Shown here: one piece after another, positions 32,406 to 43,413 of the stretch | Numbering within the stretch: position 1 is the first letter of the stretch | Layout: every line of letters starts with the position of its first letter | NCBI GenBank assembly: GCA_964058845.1 | Contig: CAXKVR010000006.1 | Span: forward strand, 62,001 to 126,000 | DNA: 64,000 nt | DNA from: Carex sylvatica | Lineage: Eukaryota > Streptophyta > Magnoliopsida > Poales > Cyperaceae | Direction: 5' to 3' | Made by a program: the position numbers and the translations under genes | Notes under the pieces: generated by a model | Databases searched by the model: none | What the model was told of the DNA's origin: nothing | The model's input: the letters and a program-made list of their open reading frames with translations, nothing else

Positions 32406-34481
32406 ATGGAGAAAAGCGGATCGGGTCCTCGGCCGGTGAGTGAACTGCCTTTGCACCCAGCCATAGCGCCACTACAGTTTCTTCTTGGGAGATGGAGCGG
32501 TGAGGGAGAAGGCGGTTTTCCGACCATCAAATCCTTTCGCTACGGCGAGGAACTCTTCTTCTCCCACTCTGGCAAGGTTCACCCCTCTTTTCTTTTCTGG
32601 TTTTAACAGAGTAATTTTCACTTCATGCAGCGCACGAACCATATGCAGCGCTGTTTTGATTCTATGGTCCGTGCGCTGCACGAAGTCAAAACTGCTCTGT
32701 ATAAATTTTCCGATTACCAATGGTTTCTTAATTTATATTCTAAAAAAAAAAAAATACACAAATGAATCTATGACTATGAAGAAAGGGATAATAATGCAAT
32801 TGATTTGATTTTCTCTGTATCTACTTATATAGCATTTTAAATTATTATGGATTTGTAGCCAGTGATAGCATACACTCAGAAGACATGGAAGTTGGAATCA
32901 GGAGAGCCAATGCATGCGGAGAGCGGCTATTGGCGCTTGAAATCTGACGGATCCGTTGAGGTTGTCATTGCTCAGAGCACCGGCCTCGTTGAAATACAGG
33001 TTATCTCTCTCTCTCTGAGAAGATGTGATTGGTGCTTATTGAGATTTGGTTGCAAAACAAGAATAGCTAGAATAGCCAAATCAAGAATAGCTATTGTTTG
33101 GCTTATTAGAATAGCCAAATCTCAAAACTCTTAGGAATAACCTATTCTAATAAAACAAAAAATTTAGTTTCACTATTCTAGCTATTCTAATCCAACAAAA
33201 CACCAAATAGACTATTCCGAATAGCCTATTCTCAATCCAACCAAACATACTACTGTAATGGTTAGATAGTTAGTGGTGTGTAAAGGTGGGAACGGGGTGT
33301 ATCCAATGGGCATCGGACCAAATTTTGTCTGATATCCTTTCTGGACTGTGCAATCCTCATTAAGATTTGTGCGGAATTTAAAATTATAAACCAGCCTATT
33401 AATCTAAACCGGGAGCACAGATTTCGATACAGATCAAACGGTCCAGATCTGACCAATTTCTGTTAATTCTAGCAAGCTATATTGACTGATTTTTTGTTGA
33501 CTACTTAGATTTCAACTTTGTACAATGGATAGCATCACAGTTAGTTTTAATCTCAATTAAGGGTATAATGATCATGTAGTCAATTTGAAATTACAATTTC
33601 ATCGTCTAAAGAAATTCAAAATATGGGGGGTAGTGAATAAAACATGCAAATATTTGGTTGTAATTTCTGAAAACATTCTCATTCTTCATTCTTTTTTAAA
33701 TCTTAACTTATGTGCAGAAAGGTTCATTAGATGCCGAGCATCGAACTATAGAACTAAAAAGTGAACTAGTTGGAAATGCATCAAAGGTACTCTCTATTTT
33801 AATTTGGATGTTCATATTTGTTTATAGTGGAAAGCACAAATAGGAAACATAAATTAAAAAAAAAAAAGAACTCCAAAAATAGTATTTTTTGTTCATTTTT
33901 GTTCCAATTTCCACTATAGAAAGTCTTGTATGGTAAAAATCTCTTAATTACCCCCCCCCCCCCCCCCCCCCCCCCTCCTTTCTTTTGACAAGAATAGTAT
34001 TTTGGGTCCTTTTGGCTATAGTGCAAATGAGTAGTTTCAGGAGGACCTTATTGTGAAATATCACACATACATTGAAACATCATAAAATAGTAGAGACATA
34101 CAAGATAGTAACAATGTGTACAACCCCAAATTGTGAAAATTATTCTGATAACACCCTCCCCTTTCCCACTTATTAAGAAGATATGTAATACTTGGCTGTT
34201 CTTCATGAGTGTGCGTCCTTTTTCTACACAAGGAAGAAAGGGATTATTCTAATAATTATATATGCTTCATCTGGACTTAAGAGATATTTCATACTTTTAT
34301 ATAAACAGAGTAAAAACCGTAATTTCAATATGTTCACCAAGTATTGGTTTGTTTTCAACAGGTGAAGGAAATAACAAGAGCATTTAAAGCAACTGATATA
34401 GAGCTCTCATATACAGTTCAGATGGCCACAACTGTGACAAATTTAGAAGCACATCTCCAGGCCATTCTGAGAAAGATCTGA
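32406..34481 (+). CDS. Nitrobindin (THAP4-type / UPF0678 heme protein)
   Basis: Four exons join in frame: 32406-32576, 32859-32999, 33718-33786 and 34362-34481 (TGA), encoding 166 aa, the same length as Arabidopsis nitrobindin At1g79260. The signature LLGRWSGEGEGGFP is at the N-terminus. The beta-barrel continues through GYWRLKSDGSVEVVIAQSTG and ELSYTVQMATT. The C-terminal segment NLEAHLQAILRKI places His at residue 158, the position of the heme-iron ligand known in the Arabidopsis protein. Nitrobindins bind ferric heme in a ten-stranded barrel and react with NO or peroxynitrite; this is family knowledge. Intron 1 carries a hairpin MITE, intron 2 a MITE-like ATAGCTATTC-rich stretch, and intron 3 a 25-base C run. 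A broken duplicate of the 5' part is at 22.4-25.2 kb. Confidence 0.93.
32606..32700. repeat. 95-bp hairpin MITE, copy 2 (nitrobindin intron 1)
   Basis: Arms of about 37 bp start ACAGAGTAATTTTCACTTCA and pair with the complement ending CAAAACTGCTCTGT, around a loop containing CAGCGCTGTTTTGATT. Only three or four mismatches are seen in the stem. Confidence 0.8.
33951..33975. repeat. Homopolymer of 25 C in nitrobindin intron 3
   Basis: An uninterrupted run of 25 C on the plus strand (25 G on the minus), flanked by AATTA and TCCTTTC. The length reported may be affected by sequencing. Confidence 0.9.
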
Positions 34482-35400
34482 TGTTTCTTCCTCCCAAAAT
34501 ATAAAAACACTTCTTTTTTTTTTTTTAATTTCCTAGAGCTTTAGCTCATACAATGTTCATCTGCAACATGTGGGAATTTTTTCAAATTTACGAGAGAACT
34601 TTATGTATTCAAACGAATGATGAAATTTGAGATATGGTTACTAAGGCATATATTTTAGAAATCACAAGCCGATACGACATGAACAAAAAAAAACATATGC
34701 AATTAATCAACTGCAAGTAATGAACTAAGAGCATAATCACACATGCTCCATGCAAAGTTCGTAATAGCATAATTTTTTGCATCTTGACAATTAAATACTT
34801 ATCTTTACAAAATTATAACTTGAATAAACAATTAACTAAATGAGATTGTAAATTAATATTACTAAAATAAGTCAAACAAGATAAAACACAAAAATTAAAC
34901 TGCACGTGGTGATAAATCCAATATTAAAAGAAATTTTTACCAATTTCAGAACCACAAAAAGCCTATGTATTGAACTATGTATCAGTATTACATGTTCCTA
35001 AGATTTTGTTTCTATCAGCCTATATAAAACCCTGGCTCTTTTGGTCTCAGCAACTGACTCTTTAACATCATTGATTCTAACTAAGTTGTCTCACCTCTAC
35101 TGCACAGTAACTGGTACAGGAGCAAAACTAACTAGTTAAATCTGTCTCTCTTTTAGCATCATATACCTAGCCAATCAAACACAACCCATTTATTCTATCT
35201 AACAAACTGATCCTCTGGTACCACATGTACCAGTAGTAGAAAAACAACAACCAAAGTTCAAAACTAAGGCTTAAACAGAAACCCACTTATTACAAGAATT
35301 AAACCAAGCTTCTTGCTATTCATGAAAACTATGTACAAAAATATTCATTCCTCCACTTTGGATCACTAAATCAACCAAACAGGTACTAGCATACCCCGTC
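34482..35400. other. Intergenic, 3' flank of nitrobindin
   Basis: AT-rich with no coding potential recognised. A TATAAAA word follows the stop codon closely; no clear polyadenylation signal could be singled out. Confidence 0.45.
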
Positions 35401-35405
35401 ACCAT

Positions 35406-35795
35406 TTAATGTCCTTCCAAAGTATCATCAAGAGGGACACTATTCAGCGGTATCATGTCAAAATCCACTGGCTTCCACCTATCAAGATTCCAACAAAGAA
35501 CGAGTATAATAGCATTTCTAATTGAAGGAACAATATGATTATTAAAACAAACATCATTTCTTATCTTCCAGATTGACCAGCAAAATGCACTGATCATTGT
35601 AAAAAAAGCATTTTGTTGAGCATGAGGTAAAACAATGCCAAACTGTATAATATCCTCAAGAAACTGCCACGAGGAACACAAATTCTGACAATCTCCCATC
35701 CATTGCAAAACAAGATCTGGTATCCAACACCCAATCGGAAATAGAAGAAGCCAGATAAACTTTAGTGACAAAGATACCTGATGAGAATGGAACAT
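35406..35795 (-). mobile_element. LINE polymerase C-terminal fragment
   Basis: An open frame contains FCWSIWKIRNDVCFNNH and related residues, typical of the segment that follows the zinc-binding RT domain of plant LINEs. It is isolated: no upstream RT core was seen. It abuts a copia gag fragment at 35797, showing a junction of two unrelated retroelements. Confidence 0.65.
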
Positions 35796-35796
35796 T

Positions 35797-36267
35797 TCAA
35801 GCCTTCAGGTCGGCAAGGTACAATGGGCAATTTCTCTTCGAATGTCCCTTGTTCATACAATAGTAGCACTCAGCATCAGATGGAACATTACTAACAAAGA
35901 TACCTGACGAGTTTGGAACATTTCCAGCCTTCAGGTCGGCAAGGTACAATGGGCAATTTCTCTTCCAATGCCCCTTGTTCTTACAATAGTAGCACTCGGC
36001 ATCAGAAGGAACTTTGCGCCTGGAAGCGCTCGTGGTCTCCACCGGGGCCTTCCCCTTGCCTTTGTCCTTTCCATTTCCCTTTCCTCCCATGGCTTTGGCT
36101 TTGCCCTTACCCTTCTGAATTTTCCTCCCACTATCGCTAACCTTTAGCACATGAGAGTTCTCCTTCATATCTGTCTCTGCAAATAATTTAGGATTTAAGT
36201 AATTTAAATGTTCGTCTACGAGATTCACAAAATTGTCAAAGTATTTACTGGCCAGGTGTAGGTGCAT
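35797..36267 (-). mobile_element. Ty1/copia gag fragment with duplicated zinc knuckle
   Basis: The frame runs from a gag-like segment (YFDNFVNLVDEHLNYLNPK) through a lysine/glycine-rich linker to two CCHC knuckles, CYYCKNKGHWKRNC and CYYCMNKGHSKRNC. Each knuckle is followed by PLYLADLKA. The knuckle unit is a direct repeat of about 120 bp (about 35925-36012 and 35807-35890). No protease, integrase or RT is attached. Confidence 0.8.
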
Positions 36268-36299
36268 GCAGTTTTGTATGATGAACTATGTAAGTGCAG

Positions 36300-37150
36300 T
36301 TTGTGCATTCCGTTAAATGCAACGACACCTGAGAAGCTGTCATGGCATTTAAAAAAAAAAAAAAAACTAGTCTAAATGACCACAAATTTTACCCAATATA
36401 ACCTCTAAATTTAAAATCACAACAATAATTTAATACAATAAATCAATAATCATTTCATGCAATTCAACACTTCAATTATCCACATTCTAAAAATTATATT
36501 TTAATTTGGAACCTAAATTCTGGAAAAAATTAATTAAAATATTAAAGGTAATTTATCTTGTCAAGTTGTAGATCTAAATGTTTTGAGTTCTTCTCTCAAA
36601 CAAGAGATTTATTTATTAATGGAGTGTGAAATGGGCAACAAAATGAGAAGGAAAATTATTTCTTTTCCAAAACGCCATGGAAGAGGGAAGATGAAAGGGG
36701 TTTGGTCTGAGCCTTTAAGGAGAAGAAAAGAAAGAAGGGAGAGAGAGAGAGAGAGTAGCACGGCGCAAAAAGGCAAAACATGAAGGAACCGCATCAAATA
36801 TACAGTTTTTTCACAAATAGGATTTTTGTGACTGCAGAACGGTGGCGCTGTGGCACACTAAAGAACCACACCAAATATGTGGTTCCTTAGATTTGCCATG
36901 CCATCAAAATATTCCGCCATCTTCCCAGTTCTTTAAAAAAAAAAAAAAAAATCTAAAACAAAAAAAAACTATACCATATTTTGCAAACAGCCTGCAATTT
37001 CCAACAGACATTTTGTAATCACAATATTTTTTAGGCTAATAATTTATAGAACTTGTTTGAGAGGATTAACCAGATGAAAAACCAAAGTTAGCATCCACAC
37101 CAATTAAATACCAGTAAGAGGTTTTCTCCTTCTGTTTTTCTTTGGTGGTG
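36300..37150. other. Region between the copia fragment and the LSD1-type paralogue
   Basis: No convincing gene. A segment near 36990-37005, read on the minus strand (GGAAATTGCAGGCTGTTTGC), is a second diverged copy of the splice acceptor and start of the paralogue's second exon at 38129, and the following intron words recur too. This marks an internal duplication. No LSD1-type zinc-finger codons were found here. Confidence 0.45.
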
Positions 37151-37220
37151 AAGTATCTTGTTGCATATCAAGTGTTAATTAAGTCACCAACACAAGCAGT
37201 TAAAATGATAGGGGACTCAC

Positions 37221-39508
37221 CTGAAGGAGTAACCAGAATTCTCATTGCAAGTGGGGCTGGTGTCCCGGAATCCCTCATATCACTTCCAGGTGGGGCCATC
37301 TCTGTTGGTGGTCTGTCTGAGATTGCCACCTCATCATCCTTATTGGTGTCTATCTGGGAAACCTCCAATTGTTCATCGCCAGTTGGGCCTGTGTCAGTTG
37401 TTCCACTTACAAGTGGGATCATGCTGATATCTGGCTGGCAAGCCTTGGTTAATTGGTCAGACGTCTCGTGCACTGTTCGAGGGTTTTGTGTCACAGGATT
37501 TAAGTTGTCACAATCAGATTCAAGCATCGTTAATTCAGAAATTAGTGGCAGTGGAGGTTTTGGTTTAGTTTGGGAAGGTTTAGCATGCATGGGCATATTC
37601 TGCTGGGTTCTGCTGCTCTTGATAGGGAAATTTCTTGGAATTGGATTTGGCCTTAAGCAGGAGCCTTGCACAGGAGCATTATGTGGTATAGTTTGAGAAG
37701 GGATAACATGCATGGGCATGCTCTGCTGGGTTACACTTCTAGTGCCGCCTGAACTAGTTGGATTGGAATTGGAATTCTGACATGCCTGATTTGGTACAAA
37801 TTCGACATATAATTCAATAATGCGCCAATTCATTCCTGATACTGCCATTTCATAAATCAGCCGCCATGCTTTATCATCATTGATTGCAAGTAAGGTAAAG
37901 AAGAATGGCCCGGTTGATACTGCATTATACCGAGCCTGGATATTTAATAAAACCAGGTCCTCGGATAATTTTAGGACCTTATATATCTCATCTGTCACAT
38001 CTTTAAAAGTGGTATGTTCAGTACCGGAAAATGTAACAGTTGGAGAAATACTGTAAGCCACTCCCATATGATTAAACTGGACTTCACCTCCAGCATACAC
38101 ACTTACAGGGATCGTATTTTTCAAACAACCTGCAATTTCCAAACAAAGAAAATCATATTAATGGACCTTTTGTAGGCATGTTATGTTTCACAGAATAATA
38201 TTTTTTGATAGACTTGCTTGAGAGATTTTTTTTTGTTTGTTAAAAGTGGTATATACCACCGATTTCATTAAGAAACGAAACCTACAAAGTTTTTATCAGA
38301 CGTGGTACCAAACCTATGGTACCTGTCTGCATATCCTACTACAATCTGAAACCAGAAAAAAGTTTGCAACACAAAACCATCAACTATCAACACAAATGAA
38401 ATAACACCAGTAACATCTAGCTAAATGTCATTAAGAAACGAAATAACACCACCGATTTCATTAAGAACGAAACCTACAAAGTTTTTATCAGACATGGTAC
38501 CAAACCTCTGGTACCTGTCTGCATATCCTACTACAAAGCAACCGGTACATTAAAGTAAATCACATATCCTACTACAATCTGAAACCAGAAAAAAGTTTGC
38601 AACACAAAACCATCAACTATCAACACAAATGAAATAACACCAGTAACATCTAGCTAAATGTCAGATACTGCTGAATGAACTACCAGTAAACTGCTTGAGA
38701 GATTTTACTAGACGTAAATCCATAATCACCGTACAAACCAATTGAATAACCAGTAAGAGCTCAAATTTATTCTGGTTGAGTTTCTATGGTCAATCTTCAG
38801 TACCGATATATTTATTTTTTGTTACACCGGCTTGAGATATTTTACTAGAAATAAAACCATAATTACCATACATACCAATTAAATAACAGTAAGAGCTCAA
38901 GTTTCATTGGTCTTTCTCAGTATATGTTCAAGAAGGAAAAAAAAAAAAAAATTAGGGGGATGTCCACCAGGAGAAGTACCCTTAGTTCTTATTTCAGGCG
39001 GTGCTGGTGTCTCGGAATCTCTAGTATCACTTACAAGCGGGTCCCTGTTTTTGTATTCTGATTCTTCAGGAACAGTAGTTGATTCAGAAACCCTTGGCAA
39101 AGGTGGTGGTGAAGGCGGTAAATCATCGAGATTTTTGCTACCAGTAAATGCCTGTGCTGACAAAGGCGATGCCTCCTGACACTCAAAAGGTTCATTTCCT
39201 CCTGGTAATGTCATGGCCATCTCAGGTTTCACCATCAACAGAGATGATCGCTCCGAATTAATCAGCCTGTGCGACTCCACCAAATCTCCATTGCCATCTG
39301 CGATCGGGCTTGTCTCCGGCAGTGGTAGTTGCTTAGGGAATTCGTGCTTCACTGGCAGTGGGGCCCACATGTCATTTCCCGAAATCGTAATCAAGGGCTC
39401 CAAGATGATGCGAAGAGAGGAGAGAGAGGAAGGGCTTTGGGCAATTGTGAAAGGGTTTTTGGTCGGAAACTTGGCAAAGTTTGTTTGTTTAGACTTTAGA
39501 GAGCTCAA
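37221..39508 (-). pseudogene. Rearranged paralogue of the LSD1-type gene with a MULE-like N-terminal domain
   Basis: Two exons fit: one ending at 38968 (frame open from 39508; first in-frame ATG at 39370) and one at 38129-37221, both in phase 1. Exon A shares GNDMW, LPLPETSPIADGNG and PPSPPPLPRVSES-type sequence with exon 1 of the 16-19 kb gene. Exon B starts with about 105 residues resembling the N-terminal domain of plant Mutator transposases (VSVYAGGEVQF...VTFSGTEHTTF...WRIIELYVEFVP). It then returns to host-like sequence (RPPTEMAPPGSDMRDSGTPAP) matching PTDMGPPGSDTRDSESP in the intact gene, and ends at a good donor (TCAG|GTGAGT). The zinc-finger exons do not follow; copia and LINE fragments do. 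Frames are open, so it may be expressed, but it lacks the family's functional domain. Confidence 0.65.
38257..38664. repeat. Direct duplication within the paralogue's intron
   Basis: A segment with CATTAAGAAACGAAACC, TACAAAGTTTTTATCAGAC, GGTACCTGTCTGCATATCC and ACACCAGTAACATCTAGC occurs at about 38267-38430 and again at about 38457-38664. The second copy has a ~40-bp extra piece. Copies are more than 95% alike, so the event is young. Confidence 0.85.
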
Positions 39509-39667
39509 ATAAACCGGACACGTCGGTCACGCAAAATATGAGATAAGCTCAAATAAAACCGGACACGTCGGTCACGCAAAATATGAGATAAGATCAAATA
39601 AAATCGGACACGTCGGTCACGCAAAATATGAGATAAGCTCAAATAAAATCGGACACGTCGGTCACGG
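39503..39667. repeat. Four 44-45-bp tandem repeats with an ACGT motif
   Basis: Units start at 39503, 39547, 39592 and 39637, each reading GCTCAAATAAAAYCGGACAC then GTCGGTCACGCAAAATATGA, with the last truncated. The same CGGACACGTCGGTCACGCAA word occurs once in reverse upstream of the intact LSD1-type gene. Each unit has a CACGTC core, a possible bZIP site. The array overlaps the 5' end of the paralogue. Confidence 0.9.
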
Positions 39668-40525
39668 AAGTTTGTTTAGAGATTCCGGGTCCCGGGGTCC
39701 AGACTCCGGATCCGAAGTTTGTTTTAAGATCAGGACCGTCCGATTTAAATTAGCACCGATATTAAAGAACCATGTGCGCTACAGGCGTGGGTCGGATTGG
39801 CTCGGATTTTGATTGGACAGTTATATGAAATCAAACGGTGCGTTAATGCAGAGAATACGGATTCGAATTGATCGGTCTACTGCTCTTCTTTGCAACTGCG
39901 AGACGATTTATATTGCATCACAAGATTCAAATGGCGAATTGAAGGCTGGATTATTCGAATGATCAAATATTGACCGAATTATTTGCGAATTTTATGGAAT
40001 TTTTATAAAAAGTTCAAACTTTTTATTTTTCTTTTTTTGTTTCATTGTAGGACCCATAAAGTACGAAGGCTCCTTTTTTTTTTCTTTTTCCAAACTCCTT
40101 TTTCCGAATGGTTCTAAATCTATGAAGGGGCTCTCTCAATTGGGCCCATAAAGTAAGCTTATGTGTAATTGTGAATTTTAGCTTGTCCAAGATTACATCA
40201 GAACAAACCTTTATTTCGAAATTTCAAGTTATTGATTCTTCCCTAAAATGTCGAAATGCGCAATTAATGTTTTTCAGTTTCAGGATTATTATCCTATTGA
40301 CTATCAATTGTTCCAAAAACACGAGCAAGGAACTACAACACAATGAAATGCAAAATGCCAAAACATCACAATACAATAATAAAGTAGAACTCCAACATAT
40401 CTTTACTCAGAAGAATACAGAAAGAGAAGGCACAAAAGTCTTGTAACAGTCTAAATTTCTCAAAAAAGTTTTAAACACTACAAATTCTTTGGCTAAAGCC
40501 CAAACAAAAAGGGTCTTGAATAAAT
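39668..40525. other. Intergenic region with MITE-like sequence
   Basis: At about 39700-39875, GGACCGTCCGATTTAAATTA, CACCGATATTAAAG and TGCGTTAATGCAGAGAATAC repeat the vocabulary of the MITEs at 19.6 and 50.7 kb. The rest is AT-rich and non-coding; 40470-40525 is probably RPL37A 3' UTR. Confidence 0.5.
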
Positions 40526-42312
<1,787 letters not shown>

Positions 42313-42403
42313 TTCGATGGATTCGGAGGAACTGTGGCGCCTAAACCCTTCAAGCTAGACCTAGAAGCTGGAGGCAGCAGGAATGATTTTACGGCGCGAT
42401 TGC

Positions 42404-42578
42404 TATATATATCGCGTAGCATTAGGGTTACCTTCGCATTTAATCAAGGCCGTCGGATTCATCCGACATCTATGGATTATTAATGGGCTTTATGTAGTGT
42501 ACGGAAAAACTTATATGGGCCCTGTTTAGGCCCGAAAAGTAACTTTGAAATGTGTTTATGTAGACAGATCCATGGGCC
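42404..42578 (-). promoter_or_regulatory. RPL37A promoter: TATA, telo-box and site II elements
   Basis: Going upstream from the RPL37A ATG there is a TATATATA box at 42404-42411 and a telo-box (AACCCTAA on the minus strand, 42422-42429). These are followed by site II-type TGGGCY words: TGGGCT 42484-42489, TGGGCC 42516-42521, AGGCCC 42528-42533 (inverse) and TGGGCC 42573-42578. The telo-box plus site II pair is the known signature of plant ribosomal-protein and growth-linked promoters, bound by TCP-type factors. Confidence 0.75.
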
Positions 42579-42764
42579 TTCGTTAAAACAAAGATCAGAG
42601 TTGATATATTTGTCCATACCTGCCGCCTTGTAAATCCTTCGCCAGCACTAATTAGTGACAAACTAATTATTGAGGTTCGATTCAGATTAAAAAGTTTGTG
42701 ATTTAGAAATAATTCAGATATAATTTAAAAAGAATTCAAAATTATATGAATTAGAGATCTCAAT

Positions 42765-43097
42765 TAGAGGTGCAAACGGATTGGATACAGATCGGATAAT
42801 GGTAAAATCATATTCGTATCTGCTTTTAATTTTCGGATACGGATACGAATCGAATATTAGATGAATACATACGGATACGGATCGGATAGCGGATATCCGT
42901 AGATATAGACATAAATATTTTCATAATTTATAATAAACTATATAGTATATATCTACTATTCGGATACGGATAATTAAAATTCAAAACCATATCCGTATCA
43001 GTATCCGCACGGATATTCAGATATCAGATATCCGTATCTAATTTTCGGATACGAATGCAAATACAGTCGGATAACATCCAATCTGTTTGCACCCCTA
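42765..43097. mobile_element. hAT-type MITE, GGTGCAAACGGAT family
   Basis: The left end TAGAGGTGCAAACGGATTGG is inverted at the right end (CCAATCTGTTTGCACCCCTA). Flanking octamers ATCTCAAT and ATCTCAGT differ at one base. The interior is built of GGATACGGATCGGATA/ATATCCGTATC words. Related sequence occurs at 45.84-46.13 kb and 49.8-50.6 kb. Confidence 0.8.
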
Positions 43098-43413
43098 ATC
43101 TCAGTCCTATAAGAAAACAAAAAAAAAGTTTTGAAAAAAATTCAGAAAAATTTACGAATAATTTATAAGATTAACAAATTATTCGCAAATAATTCGTAAA
43201 ATTCACAAATTATTCGCTAATAACAGGTACAATATAAGATCATTTAATAATAGCATCAAGTACTTTAGAACAAACAGCATCCAATAAATACAGCTTAAGT
43301 TTCTGAAATTTAAGTAAAATTCTCTCATGTAATAGCAACACCTTTCTCTTATAAGTCCAATATATATTCTATATTTCAAAATAGTGAAGCAGCCGAAATT
43401 TCCCAAAAAATAA

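Noticed and set aside
34482..37000. Missing LSD1 zinc-finger exons of the paralogue
   Set aside because: I scanned the minus strand for CxxCxxLxxYPxGA-type codons downstream of 37221 and found none before the nitrobindin gene.
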